Assembly (NCBI GenBank): GCA_003956705.1
Contig: QZCP01000137.1
Span: 62,001 to 126,000, forward strand
Origin: Brevipalpus yothersi
Lineage: Eukaryota; Arthropoda; Arachnida; Trombidiformes; Tenuipalpidae
Length of the DNA stretch: 64,000 nucleotides
Reading direction: 5' to 3'
The translations under genes were made by a program, and so were the position numbers. The notes beneath the pieces are model-generated. The model saw nothing but the letters and a program-made list of their open reading frames with translations. It was not told the origin of the DNA and ran no database searches. Positions 1-12,000 of the stretch are shown here, one piece after another (position 1 is the first letter of the stretch; each line of letters opens with the position of its first letter).

Positions 1-485
1 CCCTGTTTTCCTTCGATTGATTCGATGAGAGCAGTTTCCTCACCACATATATATGCACCCATTCCACGATGAATGTACACATCGAAATCATATCCTGAAC
101 CACAAGCATTTTTACCAATCAGACCAGCTTTGTAGGCCTCATCGATTGCCTGTTGTACTCTCAATGTTTCATTGTAAAATTCACCTCGAATGTAAATATA
201 TGCAGCACATGCACCCATAGCTGATCCTGCCACAAGACAACCTTCCACCAGCTTATGGGGATCATGTCTCATAATTTCACGATCTTTACAGGTACCGGGT
301 TCACCTTCATCAGCATTGACCACCAAATATTTGGGTCTACCTCCTGATGGCTTATTCATGAAACTCCATTTCATACCAGTGGGAAAGCCAGCACCACCAC
401 GTCCTCGGAGACCAGATTTTTTGATCTCTTCGATAATCCATTGGCTACCTTTTTCGACGATCTCTTTCGTCTTGTACCAATCACC
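1..485 (-). CDS. NDUFV1: NDUFV1 exon 4 (partial): complex I 51 kDa FMN/NADH-binding subunit
   Basis: This exon carries the N-terminal flavin domain of the complex I subunit that oxidises NADH in the mitochondrial matrix arm and passes electrons via FMN to iron-sulfur clusters. On the minus strand it opens after a TACAG acceptor with GDWYKTKEIVEKG and stays open to the window edge (about 161 codons). Visible family signatures are GLRGRGGAGFPTG (around residues 92-104, FMN/NADH-binding glycine-rich loop), NADEGEPGTCKDREIM, AAYIYIRGEFYNE, NACGSGYDFDV and [20 protein letters not shown]. These are near-identical to animal NDUFV1. The C-terminal part with the 4Fe-4S cysteines lies left of the window. 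The splice joins exon 3 in phase 0. Product identity is very secure. Confidence 0.97.
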
Positions 486-586
486 CTGTAATTGCAATAA
501 TTTATTAAATCAAATGAACAACCGAGAGGAAGTTTAGTCATTAGCTTGCATTGAATGAGCGAATACAAGCAGCGCTCAATACATAC

Positions 587-676
587 CCTACTTTGTGCAC
601 CTTTGAGTTTCCAATCATGTTTACCATACAGGTTGGTAAAAATTCTATCCTCATCACTCAACGGTCCACATTTGCT
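587..676 (-). CDS. NDUFV1: NDUFV1 exon 3
   Basis: This is a 90-base, 30-codon exon reading SKCGPLSDEDRIFTNLYGKH then DWKLKGAQSR. It matches the conserved start of mature NDUFV1 in animals (GxLxDEDRIFTNLYGxHDWxLKGA). The acceptor is ATACAG and the donor is AGG|GTATGT, both phase 0. The 101-base intron to exon 4 (486-586) is short, in contrast to the neighbouring channel gene. Boundaries follow from splice consensus plus protein continuity. Confidence 0.95.
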
Positions 677-754
677 CTGTATCATGAAATATTATGCATC
701 AGTCAACAATCATCATCGATCTGTCCACTGTAACATGGGTACAAGTGCACCTAC

Positions 755-825
755 CTTGGTTGTTGGTGTGCTGGTTGCGCTTGAAAACAATCTCACAACA
801 TTACCATTTTGCAATGGATTCAAAC
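755..825 (-). CDS. NDUFV1: NDUFV1 exon 2 (end of mitochondrial presequence)
   Basis: This 71-base exon encodes (G)LNPLQNGNVVRLFSSATSTP followed by TTK. The acceptor is GATTAG in phase 1 and the donor is AAG|GTAGGT in phase 0. The segment RLFSSATS is rich in hydroxylated residues, has no acidic residue and fits a matrix-processing site of the R-x-F/S type just before the mature protein. Vertebrate NDUFV1 has a comparable RFSGDT-like segment here. Primary sequence in presequences is not conserved, so the assignment rests on phase, splice sites and composition. Confidence 0.8.
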
Positions 826-882
826 CTAATCAAGATAGAAGAACATTATAAAATAAGCTCAACTAGACACTTATCACCTTAC

Positions 883-922
883 CTTTGGCATTTTTCAATG
901 AATTTAATGATCGCAAAGCCAT
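883..922 (-). CDS. NDUFV1: NDUFV1 exon 1 (start codon and targeting peptide)
   Basis: The first coding exon starts at ATG on the minus strand (position 922) and reads MALRSLNSLKNAK, with a phase-1 donor AAAG|GTAAGG. Joined to exon 2 it gives a basic, acid-free, Ser/Leu-rich N-terminus, as expected for a mitochondrial matrix targeting signal. The whole presequence is about 27-36 residues. This ATG was chosen because the splice phase matches exon 2 and exon 2 itself has an in-frame stop upstream of its acceptor. The intron (826-882) is only 57 bases. Confidence 0.82.
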
Positions 923-2169
923 ACTGTTGACCATCAAAAGATCAAAAGAAGTTCCAAACAATATTCAAATTGAATAAGCAAAACAAAACAGAACATTTCA
1001 ATTCTGAATATCGAGCTGCTCACAGATGGCGACTTTTTGGTGGAAACTTTCGCAATCGAAAAGTTCACAATTTCGAACTGTATTCTGAACTATTCTGAAC
1101 AATTCTAAGTCACTCTTCTATGTTCCGAATTTTTTTTGAAGATCTACATTCGATGTAAGAGGTTGGAGAGATAGGAGTGATAATGAATTTCTTCGAGCAT
1201 TCATCATGCTGTTTTTTGGAGATTCCATTTTCATCTTCTTTTTCGATGAGCTTGGGCCAAAAAAACTGCGTTCAGGAAACGGATGAGGAACTGTGTTTAT
1301 TCAATAAATCTCCATGAACTGATGAGATGAGTAAGGTTTTAGTAGACCAAAAATTTTGGATCCCAAAGAGGTGAAAGTCGATCAGTATGGAGTGAATGAG
1401 CAGACGGGAGAGATGCTAATTAAAGATAATCCATGGGCCATTGAATGAGCTATCAATGCTGGGGAACACAGCTAGCTCTGCTGGGGAATCTAGTTCTATG
1501 CACATAGGAACAGTTTATTGGAATCTAATCACAAATGCCTACAGGGAAAGAGCTCATTCAAGCATTCATTGGATATCCCTTAAAATGGAGACTTTCTCTT
1601 TCCTATTCCATATTCTTCTCCTTCCCACCCATTAATGCACTTTTACATTGACTTTATTCAAAACAATCATCTTCACGTGTTTCCACATTGATTGAAGATC
1701 AGATAGCTGAGAATGTGAAATGAGCCACAAGCCATTTAGTTTATCCTTCGAGAGCAAATAAAATAACTCGATTGATACTATTTATTAACACTGGCGAAGT
1801 CATTCTGTGGACAAGGTCAACGCGAGCTGAGAGAAGATATCACGGATTTTGTGATAAAGAAGGAAAGTTTTTCTGCAAACGAATGCATTTCTTCTATTCA
1901 ATTGAGGTAAAGAGAGCTTAAAAGAGATTCCAATAATCCAGATAGCATGAAGCAGAATCATCTGGTAGATTGAATGCATCCGAAGGGTTGATAAGATTGA
2001 GCAATACTGTCGGACACCTTCATCCATTAAGAGGTCATCATCTCTAATGACTCTAGGCTGATGAACCAGATTCTGTAAGTCCTTCAGAAGTCAATCCAGG
2101 ATTAAGAATTGGGTGAGATTTTGTTCTTTCTTGTTGCATTGTTTGTAGAAAATACTCGATATAAGGGTA
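923..2169. other. Intergenic: METTL10-like 3' flank and NDUFV1 upstream region
   Basis: This region holds no convincing coding sequence on either strand. The two flanking genes both point left, so it contains the 3' UTR and terminator of the methyltransferase gene and the promoter and 5' UTR of NDUFV1. On the minus strand an AATAAA (plus-strand TTTATT at 1781-1786) lies about 380 bases after the methyltransferase stop and is a possible polyadenylation signal. I see no clear TATA box. Confidence 0.5.
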
Positions 2170-2913
2170 CTATCTTTTGTATTTGAATATGAGACAGGTG
2201 ACATTGTTACCTTTTTTACCGCCGAATTGTATACATGGAGTATCTATTGAGTCATATAATTGGAATGGACCAGAGTGTTCGAAGATTTTCAGTAATTCTT
2301 CACGTGTCCAATTGCAAGAGGCAATCAAGAAAATTCCATTTCCATTCAAAAGACTGACTAAACTTTTGATGTACCTTTCGCGTGAATCTTCAATACTGGT
2401 CTCTGGATTTAAACAGATGGCGTCAAAAGTTCCTTTATCAATGACAATATCGACTTTTTCATGGTGAGAATTCCAGAATATATCAGATGAAGACTTATCT
2501 GAACCATTAACAGAGCCAGAGCAAAGAAAATCGACAACGAAAAGTTCAAAATTTTCGTTTGATATCGATTCGTTTTCGATAACTTTTCGTGCCAGTTCAA
2601 TGGAACTTTGAGCATAGTCAATACCAATCAGTCTCGAAAAGTTTCCCTGTTTAGCTAAATCTACCAACATATGACCATTACCACAGCCAATATCGAGAAT
2701 ACACTTGTTTCTATTCGTAACATTATTCATGATCCATCGAACAATTTTTGACTTTAAACCACTACCAAACCAAATTTCACCAGGATCCTGATGTGTTTCG
2801 TAATTTTTCAATTCTAATTCATAATTTTTTTCCCAAAAATCGATTGTTCCGAGTTGCGATTTCGGTATATCGTCCGGAGCATGTGAAACTGATGGAGCTG
2901 AATCATCTGTCAT
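2170..2913 (-). CDS. EEF1AKMT2: EEF1A lysine methyltransferase 2-like (METTL10)
   Basis: This is an intact, intronless 247-residue seven-beta-strand SAM-dependent methyltransferase. The opening LGTIDFWEKNYELEL (residues 21-35) and GEIWFG (45-50) are diagnostic of the METTL10/Efm4 family, which methylates a lysine of translation elongation factor eEF1A in the cytosol. Motif I (SAM-binding) is ILDIGCGNG (72-80), the acidic strand-2 end is IGIDY (96-100), motif II is VVDFL (126-130), the post-motif block is IDKGTFDAICLNP (158-170), and the late strand has IASCNWT (197-203). Length and motif order fit the family. A Ser/Asp-rich insert (about 131-148) lies before the IDKGTFDAI block. It is transcribed leftwards, in the same direction as NDUFV1. 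The substrate is inferred from family membership. Confidence 0.93.
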   Translation of the reverse strand: MTDDSAPSVSHAPDDIPKSQLGTIDFWEKNYELELKNYETHQDPGEIWFGSGLKSKIVRWIMNNVTNRNKCILDIGCGNGHMLVDLAKQGNFSRLIGIDYAQSSIELARKVIENESISNENFELFVVDFLCSGSVNGSDKSSSDIFWNSHHEKVDIVIDKGTFDAICLNPETSIEDSRERYIKSLVSLLNGNGIFLIASCNWTREELLKIFEHSGPFQLYDSIDTPCIQFGGKKGNNVTCLIFKYKR

Positions 2914-3624
2914 GATGAAAATTACGTCAACAATTGGTCACCACCAGCAAAGTTACCAGCAAGAAGAGAGGTGATGATGAAAAACACACATAAAGTTTCG
3001 AAGAAAAAACGATAAAATCAATAAATGCTATGATTATAATGACATCAATCAACTAATATAATAGAGAGAGAAGCAATGTGGACTCGCCATGAGGTTGTGT
3101 TGCGTTGATTGTTACCAAGAAGTTACAAGCCATTGCAGCCACAAGTTAACAAATCAAATTAAGAGCGGGCAATCCAATTGGTGGTGTTCCATATGGATCA
3201 TGGATTTTCTCCTAGAATGATTCAAATAGTTCAGGGAGAAAGTATAGAAAAATCGATACTAGCTGTAACAATATCGAGTTAACGATTCAAAATTGTAGCA
3301 ATTAAAAATCGAAGATGAAAAATTTCAAGTTATCTCGAATTTTTATGAGAAAGACCGCAAAAATATCAAACAAATAACGGGAAAAGTTTCCCAACTTTTT
3401 TCCCTTCAATAATCGAATTATCATGATATGATGAAAAATTTTTTTCCCGCCAACAGTAGCTGTCCACACTATGAATACAGAATACATGCGAAAAAGTATT
3501 CATTCCATGTCCATAGATATTGAATCGATTTCTGATCACGATTCAGTTACGTTAGGTAGTGAGTGTGTGTATATGTGTTGTTTTTACAGTTGTTGCCATA
3601 TACAATCTCTCTGGGAGAGAGAAA

Positions 3625-3686
<62 letters not shown>

Positions 3687-4325
3687 TCTCTCTCTTCCTT
3701 TCGAGTGAGTCTTGCATAAGATACTCTATCGTTCTCGAAGTGTGTTTCGAACTCGAAGGAATATATTTTCTTTTTCTACTTTTATCTGACACTTTTTCTT
3801 CTTTTTCGGTGTCCACTATAAAGTTTCGAAATGAAAATGTTCTGATCAAATGCAATTGGAAATCAAAATGCTATCGAAATAGCGTTTAAGTGGATAATTT
3901 GTTTAACGATTGTCGACCTTTTCTTTGGTGAATATTGTGTGTGTTCAAAAGTTCCGAAATGGTGTTAAATCTAATTTACAATTAGGATAATTTGAATGGA
4001 TACGCACATATATTGGCTCAATCAACTATTTTAAGGTGCAAAATTGAATCACATACCTTGTGCATACTATGTAATTAGAATTGATTAATATTTCCTTCTC
4101 TTTCGATTCCAATCAACATTATCAAGAATAAATTTTTATCCATCATCTCTCTACTTCATTGGTTGTGATCATCTTTCATCATTTGACAACACCTATCCTA
4201 ATTGAACACACTTTACATGCTTAATTTTTCATTGATCATTCCCAAATCAATCAATCTGATCAGTATATTTGAATTTATTTGCAATAATTGTTATCTTTCT
4301 CTTTCTCAACACACATATCGATTGT
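2914..4325. other. Intergenic region between METTL10-like gene and KCNQ 5' end
   Basis: This interval separates two divergently oriented genes. It holds the methyltransferase promoter and 5' UTR on its left and possibly a KCNQ promoter on its right, with a long (TC)n tract at 3628-3683. Reading frames across the tract are poly-Ser-Leu or Arg-Glu artefacts. No protein gene is supported. Confidence 0.5.
3628..3683. repeat. (TC)n microsatellite
   Basis: An uninterrupted CT dinucleotide run of about 55 bases, followed by short imperfect CT runs up to about 3702. Confidence 0.97.
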
Positions 4326-4488
4326 ATGCATTATCGTCTTAGTACAACATCATTATTATTATCTTCATCATCGTTACCACTACCACCATCATCAGATAAT
4401 TTAAATTTTGATCTACTTTTAATTAAGTGTATCAGATCAATGCAATCGGAAAAATATTTCCTTTCACCAACATGTCCACTGTCCACCG
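4326..4488 (+). CDS. Candidate upstream coding exon for KCNQ isoform A
   Basis: This is a speculative exon. An ATG at 4326 opens a Ser/Leu/Pro-rich reading frame (MHYRLSTTSLLLSSSS..., later IRSMQSEKYFLSPTCP) with no stop before ACCG|GTAACA, a passable phase-1 donor at 4488. The downstream KCNQ exon ending at 5507 lacks an in-frame ATG. Its only AG before the coding segment, at 5265-5266, is a phase-1 acceptor, so the two would join in frame (...CPLST-V-NSFADILE). There is no homology support. The phase match has a one-in-three chance of being accidental, and the acceptor has a poor pyrimidine tract. Confidence 0.25.
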
Positions 4489-5205
4489 GTAACATAACCA
4501 ATCGTTCATATCTATGGCATTCTGATCACCATCAAATGTTAATAGTGTCCTGATAGGTTACCATCATTTACCTTAATTGTGTGGATATTGTTGGGGTGAA
4601 TGTGTGAATGCGTGTGTGTGTGTTCCTACATACAATCCAGTGGAATGATTCGTGGAAGGTAAACATACAATCAACTCATATTCTTTTTTCATTTCACCAA
4701 TATCATCATGATCACCATCTTCACACTATACAATCATGAGTGTTCTGATCGCCATTAATAGTGACGAATACAACAACATATCATCCATTGATTTATTATT
4801 CCTCAATTTATTGTGGTCATTTTATTTCATTTTCATTATTAATTTCATCAGTATCACTTGGAACGCTCATCAAAAGTGGCCAAAATTGAGCTCAAACAAT
4901 CAATATTTTTCAATACTAAGCAAGCCAAACAATCACTCACAAGTAATCCTCCCAGCAAGTGATCCCTCTTTTTACCACCTCATTTCCAAAATTACCGGTC
5001 AAAGTTCATCTGTTCAAAATTAACTGTCAATCGGATCTTTGTTTCCCACAATCTAAGCAAGCAACTTGCCGCCAAAAAAAACTTCAATCATCAGTTTCCG
5101 CATCATATTCATTAGCATCCAGAATACAATCACACATTATCGGCATCAAAATTTTCAATCAAACACATCAAACACAATTGTTGACACTTGGCTGTCACTA
5201 CTATT

Positions 5206-5226
5206 ATTGTTGTTGTTGTTGTTGTT
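5206..5226. repeat. (TTG)n trinucleotide repeat
   Basis: About seven copies of TTG/TGT lie directly upstream of the exon A coding segment. Read in the exon A frame they would give a run of valines, which is unlikely to be real protein and supports the coding exon starting further right. Confidence 0.85.
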
Positions 5227-5266
5227 GAATTAATATTAATCAATAAAACGCCTTACGGAACATTAG

Positions 5267-5507
5267 TAAACTCTTTCGCCGACATTCTCGAATTACGACA
5301 ACTTGAGGCCGGGGAGCGATATGCCAAAGGTCGCTTTGGCTGCACTCCCCGGCCCTCATCAGAGGTATCTCGGACCAGTCTATTGGGCAAACCGATTAAA
5401 GCCAATTCACATTATCGTAATCCACGATATCGTATGTCACAGAATCGAGTGTACAATTTTTTGGAAAGACCCAGAGGATGTCGAGCCGTATCTTATCATA
5501 TTTTAAT
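5267..5507 (+). CDS. KCNQ: KCNQ alternative 5' exon A (cytoplasmic N-terminus to start of S1)
   Basis: This exon encodes an isoform-specific N-terminus of a Kv7 potassium channel. From 5267 the frame reads NSFADILELRQLEAGERYAK, a basic GRFGCTPRPSS segment, then RTSLLGKPI, a basic spacer with NPRYR, VYNFLERPRG, and YHIL entering S1. LLGKP, VYNFLERP and the YH at the S1 start are hallmarks of KCNQ1-5. The donor AAT|GTGAGT (5508) is phase 2 and joins the G that opens the exon at 53412. The left edge is uncertain: the frame has a stop at 5182-5184 and no ATG before the conserved core, so an upstream exon or non-AUG start is required. I used the only available AG (5265-5266). The exon is noticeably GC-richer than its surroundings. 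The family call is firm; the start is not. Confidence 0.85.
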
Positions 5508-6691
5508 GTGAGTAACGGTTTCTTGTTTTCTCTCTCTCTTTCTATTCCTCTTGTTTTCGTACGAATGTAATTTGAACTATTCTCACACAAATATATTCTC
5601 GTGTCTCATCTCCATATTGATTTGCTTTCGACTTGATGAATTTCATGAATTGACTGAACTTTTTCCACTGTGTCGTGCTCATATTTCGTAAACTTTTTTG
5701 AAAATGTAAATTGAAGATTGCTTCGTTTGTTGGATTCTCCCGGTATGGATGCTGATTACTTTGGCTTCCATTTCGAGGTTTCACAAACACTGTTTTGTTT
5801 TCAATTCTCTTCATGAACTTGATCTATTCGTGTACATTGATATTTTGACTGGCAGAAATCGAAGTTCTTTCTCTCCATACTTTAATTAGCTTGTTTCTTC
5901 CCTATTTGAGCTTATTTTTGGACATGGATAAGCTTCTCTATGTAAATGTAAACCAAGTCACGTGAATGTTTGTGTTTACAAACGTGCATAGATTATCCTC
6001 ACTTTTGAGGATAGAAGATTACGGCATGTATAGTGATAAAAATGCAGATCAAAAAAGAAAGAAGATTTGGGAATGTTAGTAAATAAGTCTCTCTCTCTTT
6101 TGAAGACAGAAAAATAATTCCGAGACTCATGGAATATTTTTTTCCACTTAACTCTGTTCTGATGCCCTGAAAAAATTGAGGATTCTTTTCGTTTTCCTTC
6201 TCAATTTATTGAATCATTCAAGACTGAGAAAATTTTACATCATGCTTTCATGAGTACTCTGAATTTCTGGAGGGCATTTACACATTTACATTTACTAATC
6301 ATGTTTATCGTTGATCCTCACTGTTTGCTTTATATCCGGTTTACCAAGAACTTATCTTTCATCTACTCGTAATCAATCACTTGATTTAGATAAGGGTTGA
6401 ACATTCCTCGTACATGATGTGTATCACCAGTTCATTCACACGATACAAGGCCCAAGAATTTTTGATCACATCAAACTTTCAGTCAAAAATGGGGACACTC
6501 TTTCGTCACGAATAGAATGATTTCAATATGATTTCAATATTTCTTTCTTTCTTAATGATTCACGATCATCTCCTGCTTTTCTCCTCCCTCTTTTTGTTCA
6601 TCTCATCAAATATGAATCAAAGAATTTGAAAACACCTCATCATTGCTCCAGTTCAATAGAATATCACGAAATACTTTTTCATTTGAAACTT

Positions 6692-6715
6692 TCTCTCTCT
6701 CTCTCTCTCTCTCTT
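6692..6715. repeat. (TC)n microsatellite
   Basis: Short perfect CT run of about 24 bases. A second, imperfect CT cluster lies at 7534-7560. Confidence 0.95.
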
Positions 6716-8548
6716 TGGTTGTACCTTTTTCCTTCCTGTGTTTTACCTGCCTATGTTCATTTGATTACATCTATTCATTTGTGTTCGAAACTGAACTGGA
6801 ATTTTTCTCTCCATTTCTTTCTCTTTTCCAATCTTCTCAATTTCCTGCCTTGTTTTGCATCTCGTCCAACATTATCATGTTGGAAACTTTTATCTTATCA
6901 GATCACTCGGATGATTGTATATGATAGCAATCATGATTCCATTTCCTGAACTTCCAGCTCACTGGTTAAATATGGGATATTCGACAGCTTTCATCTGAGC
7001 AGAATTCTTCGTCTAATGGAGAGATCGATGCACAAAATTTCCAGTTTCAAAAGTTTATATGATAGAACATTTTGAATGTATGCATATACGCACCAAAAAA
7101 GAAGTGATTTTGTGAAAATATTATATATCGGTTGTTTGATTCCCGTAGTGCGTGACCCTTAGCCTCAAGAAGAAAAACTTCCAAAACTTCCTCTCTCTGA
7201 AAAATATTCATGGTGAGTGTGTGTTTTCGATAAAGATGGAAAATATGAAGATATTTTTCTTGAAACGCAAACATTCACCACTCATGCTTGTTCCGGATAT
7301 ACGAAAGATCATCTTATCCACTTTCACTCCCTCCTATTCCTCCATGTATTCCTAGGAGCGAAGATTTATTTTCATCATATCGATGAATACAATTTTTTCC
7401 CGCTCATTTTGAGCACTCCATTCCTTTGACCTTTAGATTCATTCATCTTACGAAATATATCATCTTTTTTCCATTTTTGTTTCACCCAAAAGTTTTTCCC
7501 ACGAGTCTTACATCTATGTATTCTCAAGTATTTTCTCTCTCTCTTTCTCTCTCTCTTTCTAACCCTTCTCTCCTTGGTATCGGTTAATTTGAGGTCAAAA
7601 ATAAACCACTTTGGAATTAGTTCTAGTATGAGTATGGTAGAAAAGTTAATGCTTTTCTTAGTCTCTTAAATTATGTGGCTCAAGGAAAAACATTCTCACT
7701 CACAAATCAATTTGAATACGTATTCAATTTTTATGCACTTTCACCCTTTAACCACAACTTATTTAACTTACTAACTACTTTCTCACACATGTACATGTAT
7801 ATATGCATTGCTACTGATTCTTTTTCTAACTTCAAATATTGCTAATTTTACACTCATCATCAATTGCTTTCCCTAGCTTGCTTACGTTTCACAGTCTCTC
7901 TTTATAACTCTGTAATGTGTATCTTGTATGTGTGTATATGCACACGTAAAATGATAAATTTATACATATGTTGCATCATCATTTACTGTTACCGGTAAAC
8001 TTTGTAGATGCATCATCATGATCATCATGATTATTATCATCATGATCCTTGATGGAATGGCATCACTCTATTTGTCCTCACATTATCTGCTAGAATGATG
8101 CCAATCTTGAACGTACTGTATGATTTAGATAATAGTTGAAACTTTTCCATGGTAGTTCTAGAAAAAAACCCTATGAAACACATATACTCACCCCCTCTGA
8201 ACTTTTATATCTATATGATAACACTCAAATACTATGTGTGTATTGTTGGATAAGCTTTTTGAAGTATTTTCCACTCACATGTGATCAATTGTCATCTTTG
8301 TTCGCTCAAATGAACTTCAATTGTCCACTTTGGATAGTTTATATAATAAATTATATATCCGTCTTTCTTTTTACACCATCTTATTATGGATATCATGGAT
8401 TCTGATTCAGTTATCCCATGATCCATACACTACCAGAGCAAATGATCCATGAAAACTATCAGCTTCCACATAATCTTTATCTCACTTTACACATCAACAA
8501 CTACAGCCTGCTGAGAGGTACAGAAAGGCTACAAAATTGGTGGATGGT

Positions 8549-8571
8549 CTCTCTCTCTCTCTCTCTCTCTT
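8549..8571. repeat. (TC)n microsatellite
   Basis: Perfect CT run of about 23 bases. Confidence 0.95.
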
Positions 8572-8820
8572 GCTTTCTTCCTTTTCTCAGCCATACATAA
8601 CGGTATATATTTTCCTCTATATATACGCTTTGTTTTTTCTCTGTGACTTATTTTTCTTATTTCATTTCCACCATCAGTCGATGTGTGTGTCTACGCGCTT
8701 ACATATTCCATTATTGGCAATAGCACGGCAAACACAACAGACAGACAGACATTCATGGTGTGGAAAAATGATGCTAAGAATGAGAGCACGGAATCACGTT
8801 ACTATATCTTATCATTGACT

Positions 8821-8823
<3 letters not shown>

Positions 8824-8884
<61 letters not shown>
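8824..8884. repeat. (TC)n microsatellite
   Basis: Perfect CT run of about 60 bases, among the longest intact runs in the window. Confidence 0.97.
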
Positions 8885-8887
<3 letters not shown>

Positions 8888-9013
8888 TGCCTTTTAATGC
8901 CTAATTTCAGGGTCGAATAAACATTATGAGTATACCAGAGAGTAAAAAGATGCTTAAAAGAATATCCATGATGTGGCCCAGTGATTATTGCCACCAGCAT
9001 TGAAAGAGAAAGG

Positions 9014-9020
<7 letters not shown>

Positions 9021-9054
<34 letters not shown>
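9021..9054. repeat. (GA)n microsatellite
   Basis: GA run of about 34 bases, only 140 bases from the opposite-polarity TC tract at 8824-8884. The pair could fold into a hairpin in a transcript. Confidence 0.96.
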
Positions 9055-9057
<3 letters not shown>

Positions 9058-12000
9058 TCATTTGCATGCTCTTCTTCATCATCTCTTTCTTCATCAATTG
9101 AGGCGGTATATGAGCATCTTTCCCTGTAATAGTTTACCGCTTGTCATGTGAATGTGTATGTGTATATATTTATATGTGAACAGTGAAAGAAGAATAGTTC
9201 AGTGATGATGAAGTGAAATGTTCTGCTATGTATATGTCTATAAGAAAGAGTCGTTAGTTAGCCTGTTTTGTTAGTCGAATTCTAGGAGGAGAGGAAGAGA
9301 GAGAGAGTGAGATAGGATGATGGCAAGAAGATGCTGCAATGATGGTGAAGAAATAGCCTAGATCATCATCATCACTTCTATCCACCAAGAACATGAATAT
9401 ATGATCATCATTAGAAAGTAAAGATGAAAGAGAGATAGAAAGAATATCAGACAGTATGGGGTTTCCGATGCTTGTCTATATATCTCTTCAGGGAAGACAG
9501 AGAAGAGAAAGAAACGAAAATAAGATAATTGAAAACATCTCAAGAACTTTTTCTCTCTCACACACACAGCTTTCAAGATGATCTTTTTTCTTTTATATAC
9601 ACACATTTTTTTCTCATAACTATCACCTCAAATATAGACCCTTGATTGCTTCCTGATATGATGTTGAACTTTTTCCACTATTGAAAGACTTATTGCTTCC
9701 ATAAGAAGGGACATTTGCTTTTGTCTTGAGCATCAAATCTTCTTTTATTATTACTCTTAATATTGGAGCATTTTTTCCATGTGTAATTAAAACTATGATG
9801 ATGATGACAACCTATAGAAATGGAGATGATCGAACGAATATAAATACCCTGTTATTGAATGATGAAATAGAAATCGATTCTCAATTGTTTCTAACCATAA
9901 TTGACTTGTCTATCATTTGAGTGAGTGTATTTCGTAAAGTTCTAATTATATTTCCTACCTGAATCGAAGAGGATGCATTTCACCAACTCAACACATCAAT
10001 TTTCCTAGACTAAATCACAAGATTATGATAATTTTCTGATGCCACTCATCAAGCCAAATCAATTAATCTTAATCCGATGAAAATTCTAGAGTTTCAAAAA
10101 GAATTTCACAAAACAGAATTCATTTTGTCACAAACTCCATAATCTCTCTACCTTACGAAAACTTTCATGTACACATGATCAACAGAACCTTTACAATTAT
10201 TGTTGCTTAGGATTTCTATTCATTTCCACTTGTCCATATCATCATGATGATGATATTAAGAAGAAATGAAAAGCTGAAGTGATAGAAGATTTATCAATCA
10301 TTATAAGCTGCTATTCATAAGCTTTTACTACCTTTTCCTTATGGAAGTTGCACCATTGAGAGTGATGATTATGACATCAATAGATGTATAAATTTTTCTC
10401 AACCTCATCGAAAATATAATCGATCGTCTTACAGTATTCCCAATCGAGTCCGAAGCCTCAAGGATTTTCTCTTCACTTTTATCTCAAGAATATCACGTAT
10501 TTGTATCATCTTTTGGAAAGAGAGACCATACTATGTACTATATACTATATTCTTCCATAGTTGGGAAAAGTGATGACAAATCCAACAGACCATCTCAATT
10601 TGTTCATTTCCTTCTATATATCCACAGATTTCTATTCACACTTTTCTAATGAAACTATTGCCCCATACATCTATTCACAGCCTTTTCATCTGGACATTCT
10701 GGCTCATATTCTTTTTGATCATCTTTTTCTTTTACCACTTCTTACTCATCACTTTCATTCTTTCATCATGCTCATTTTCTGTTTTTCTTTTTCATCTTTT
10801 ATTCACTTCTCTGTCTCTCTGTTTCCGAAAGATTATACTACATACTTGTGCTTCTATGAAGTTTCAAGATGATCCTCTCCGTACTAGATTGACTTGAACA
10901 ATCCTACTGAATTCATGTAGTATGTCTAGGAACTCTCATAATGAACAAGATTCTCTTATATTCAACAAATTAAACTCATTCACTCTGACAGTTTTGTCAT
11001 ACAACTTTCATCCTATTGTTACTATTACAGATTTTAGTCTACTACAGTTATTTGTTCACTTCTCTATTCTATCTCATTCATGGAGATGATTTTTCTAGTA
11101 TTCATTCATTTTCAGTATTGTACTAGACCATGTATACTTTTCTATCCCCCCCCCAATGTAAGTCAACATTTTCTTTTCGGTCTAGTAGACCTATTTACAG
11201 CTATTATCCATTGATTAGCTGTATTTTGATGAGATGAGAGTTCCATGAGATGACAATGAAGAGATATATGTGTGTCAATTCTTCCTCTAGATCAGCCAGA
11301 AGATCAGAGCTCTTGAAATTCATTCATCTGATGCCATGCAGAATACATATGAGCATCAAGTGTATTCCATCAAGTCATCAGAAATTTTCCAGTCTCTCTC
11401 TCCATGATGATTTCTTGGAAGAGTTCAGAATTTTCCTCTCCCGATCGCTCAAAATCTCATGGAAATGGGGCAAAAAATAGAGGAATAACATAGAATACGT
11501 CATATCCAATCTAATGGTGAAAATCTGCGAGAACTATTTATTCATAAAGAAGAATGCTTTGAGGGAGAGACTACATAAAAAGAGTTGAAATGGAAAGCAT
11601 GAAAAAAATGTTGAAAAAATCGATTCCATCGATTGGGATCATTAAAAGTTTCTCTCATCAAATATTGTATGTCTCTATGGGACATAATTCGGTGTGTTCA
11701 CCTTGTGTGTTTTCTTTTTCTGTGTTCTCTTATTGTGAACCTCGAGCACCTTGTCTGATGGCTTTCAGCCACAGCTCCTAGGCAAAACTCTCCGAGCATT
11801 TCTCAGAGTCTTGAAATTCCTATTTGAATTTGTTTTACGGTACTGTTCTCCAGTATTAGGCTAACTTTTTCTTTATCAACTCTAGAAGATGTTGTATTAT
11901 TCTCACTTGATAATCAATTGAGAAGAATTTTGGTACCCATCACCTCGGAATACATATTTATAGCATTTCAAGTCAGAGACTAGTATGCTTTGATCTCACA

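Noticed and set aside
3563..3889. Open frames across TC/GA tracts (poly Ser-Leu, Arg-Glu), here and at about 8537, 23307, 32180, 42000, 50353 and 60241
   Set aside because: Any uninterrupted dinucleotide repeat is open in several frames; flanking residues show no family and no splice support.
4736..5023. 95-codon frame near exon A as a possible upstream exon
   Set aside because: Asn/Ile/Phe-rich translation of AT-rich DNA; no donor in suitable phase stood out compared with 4326-4488.
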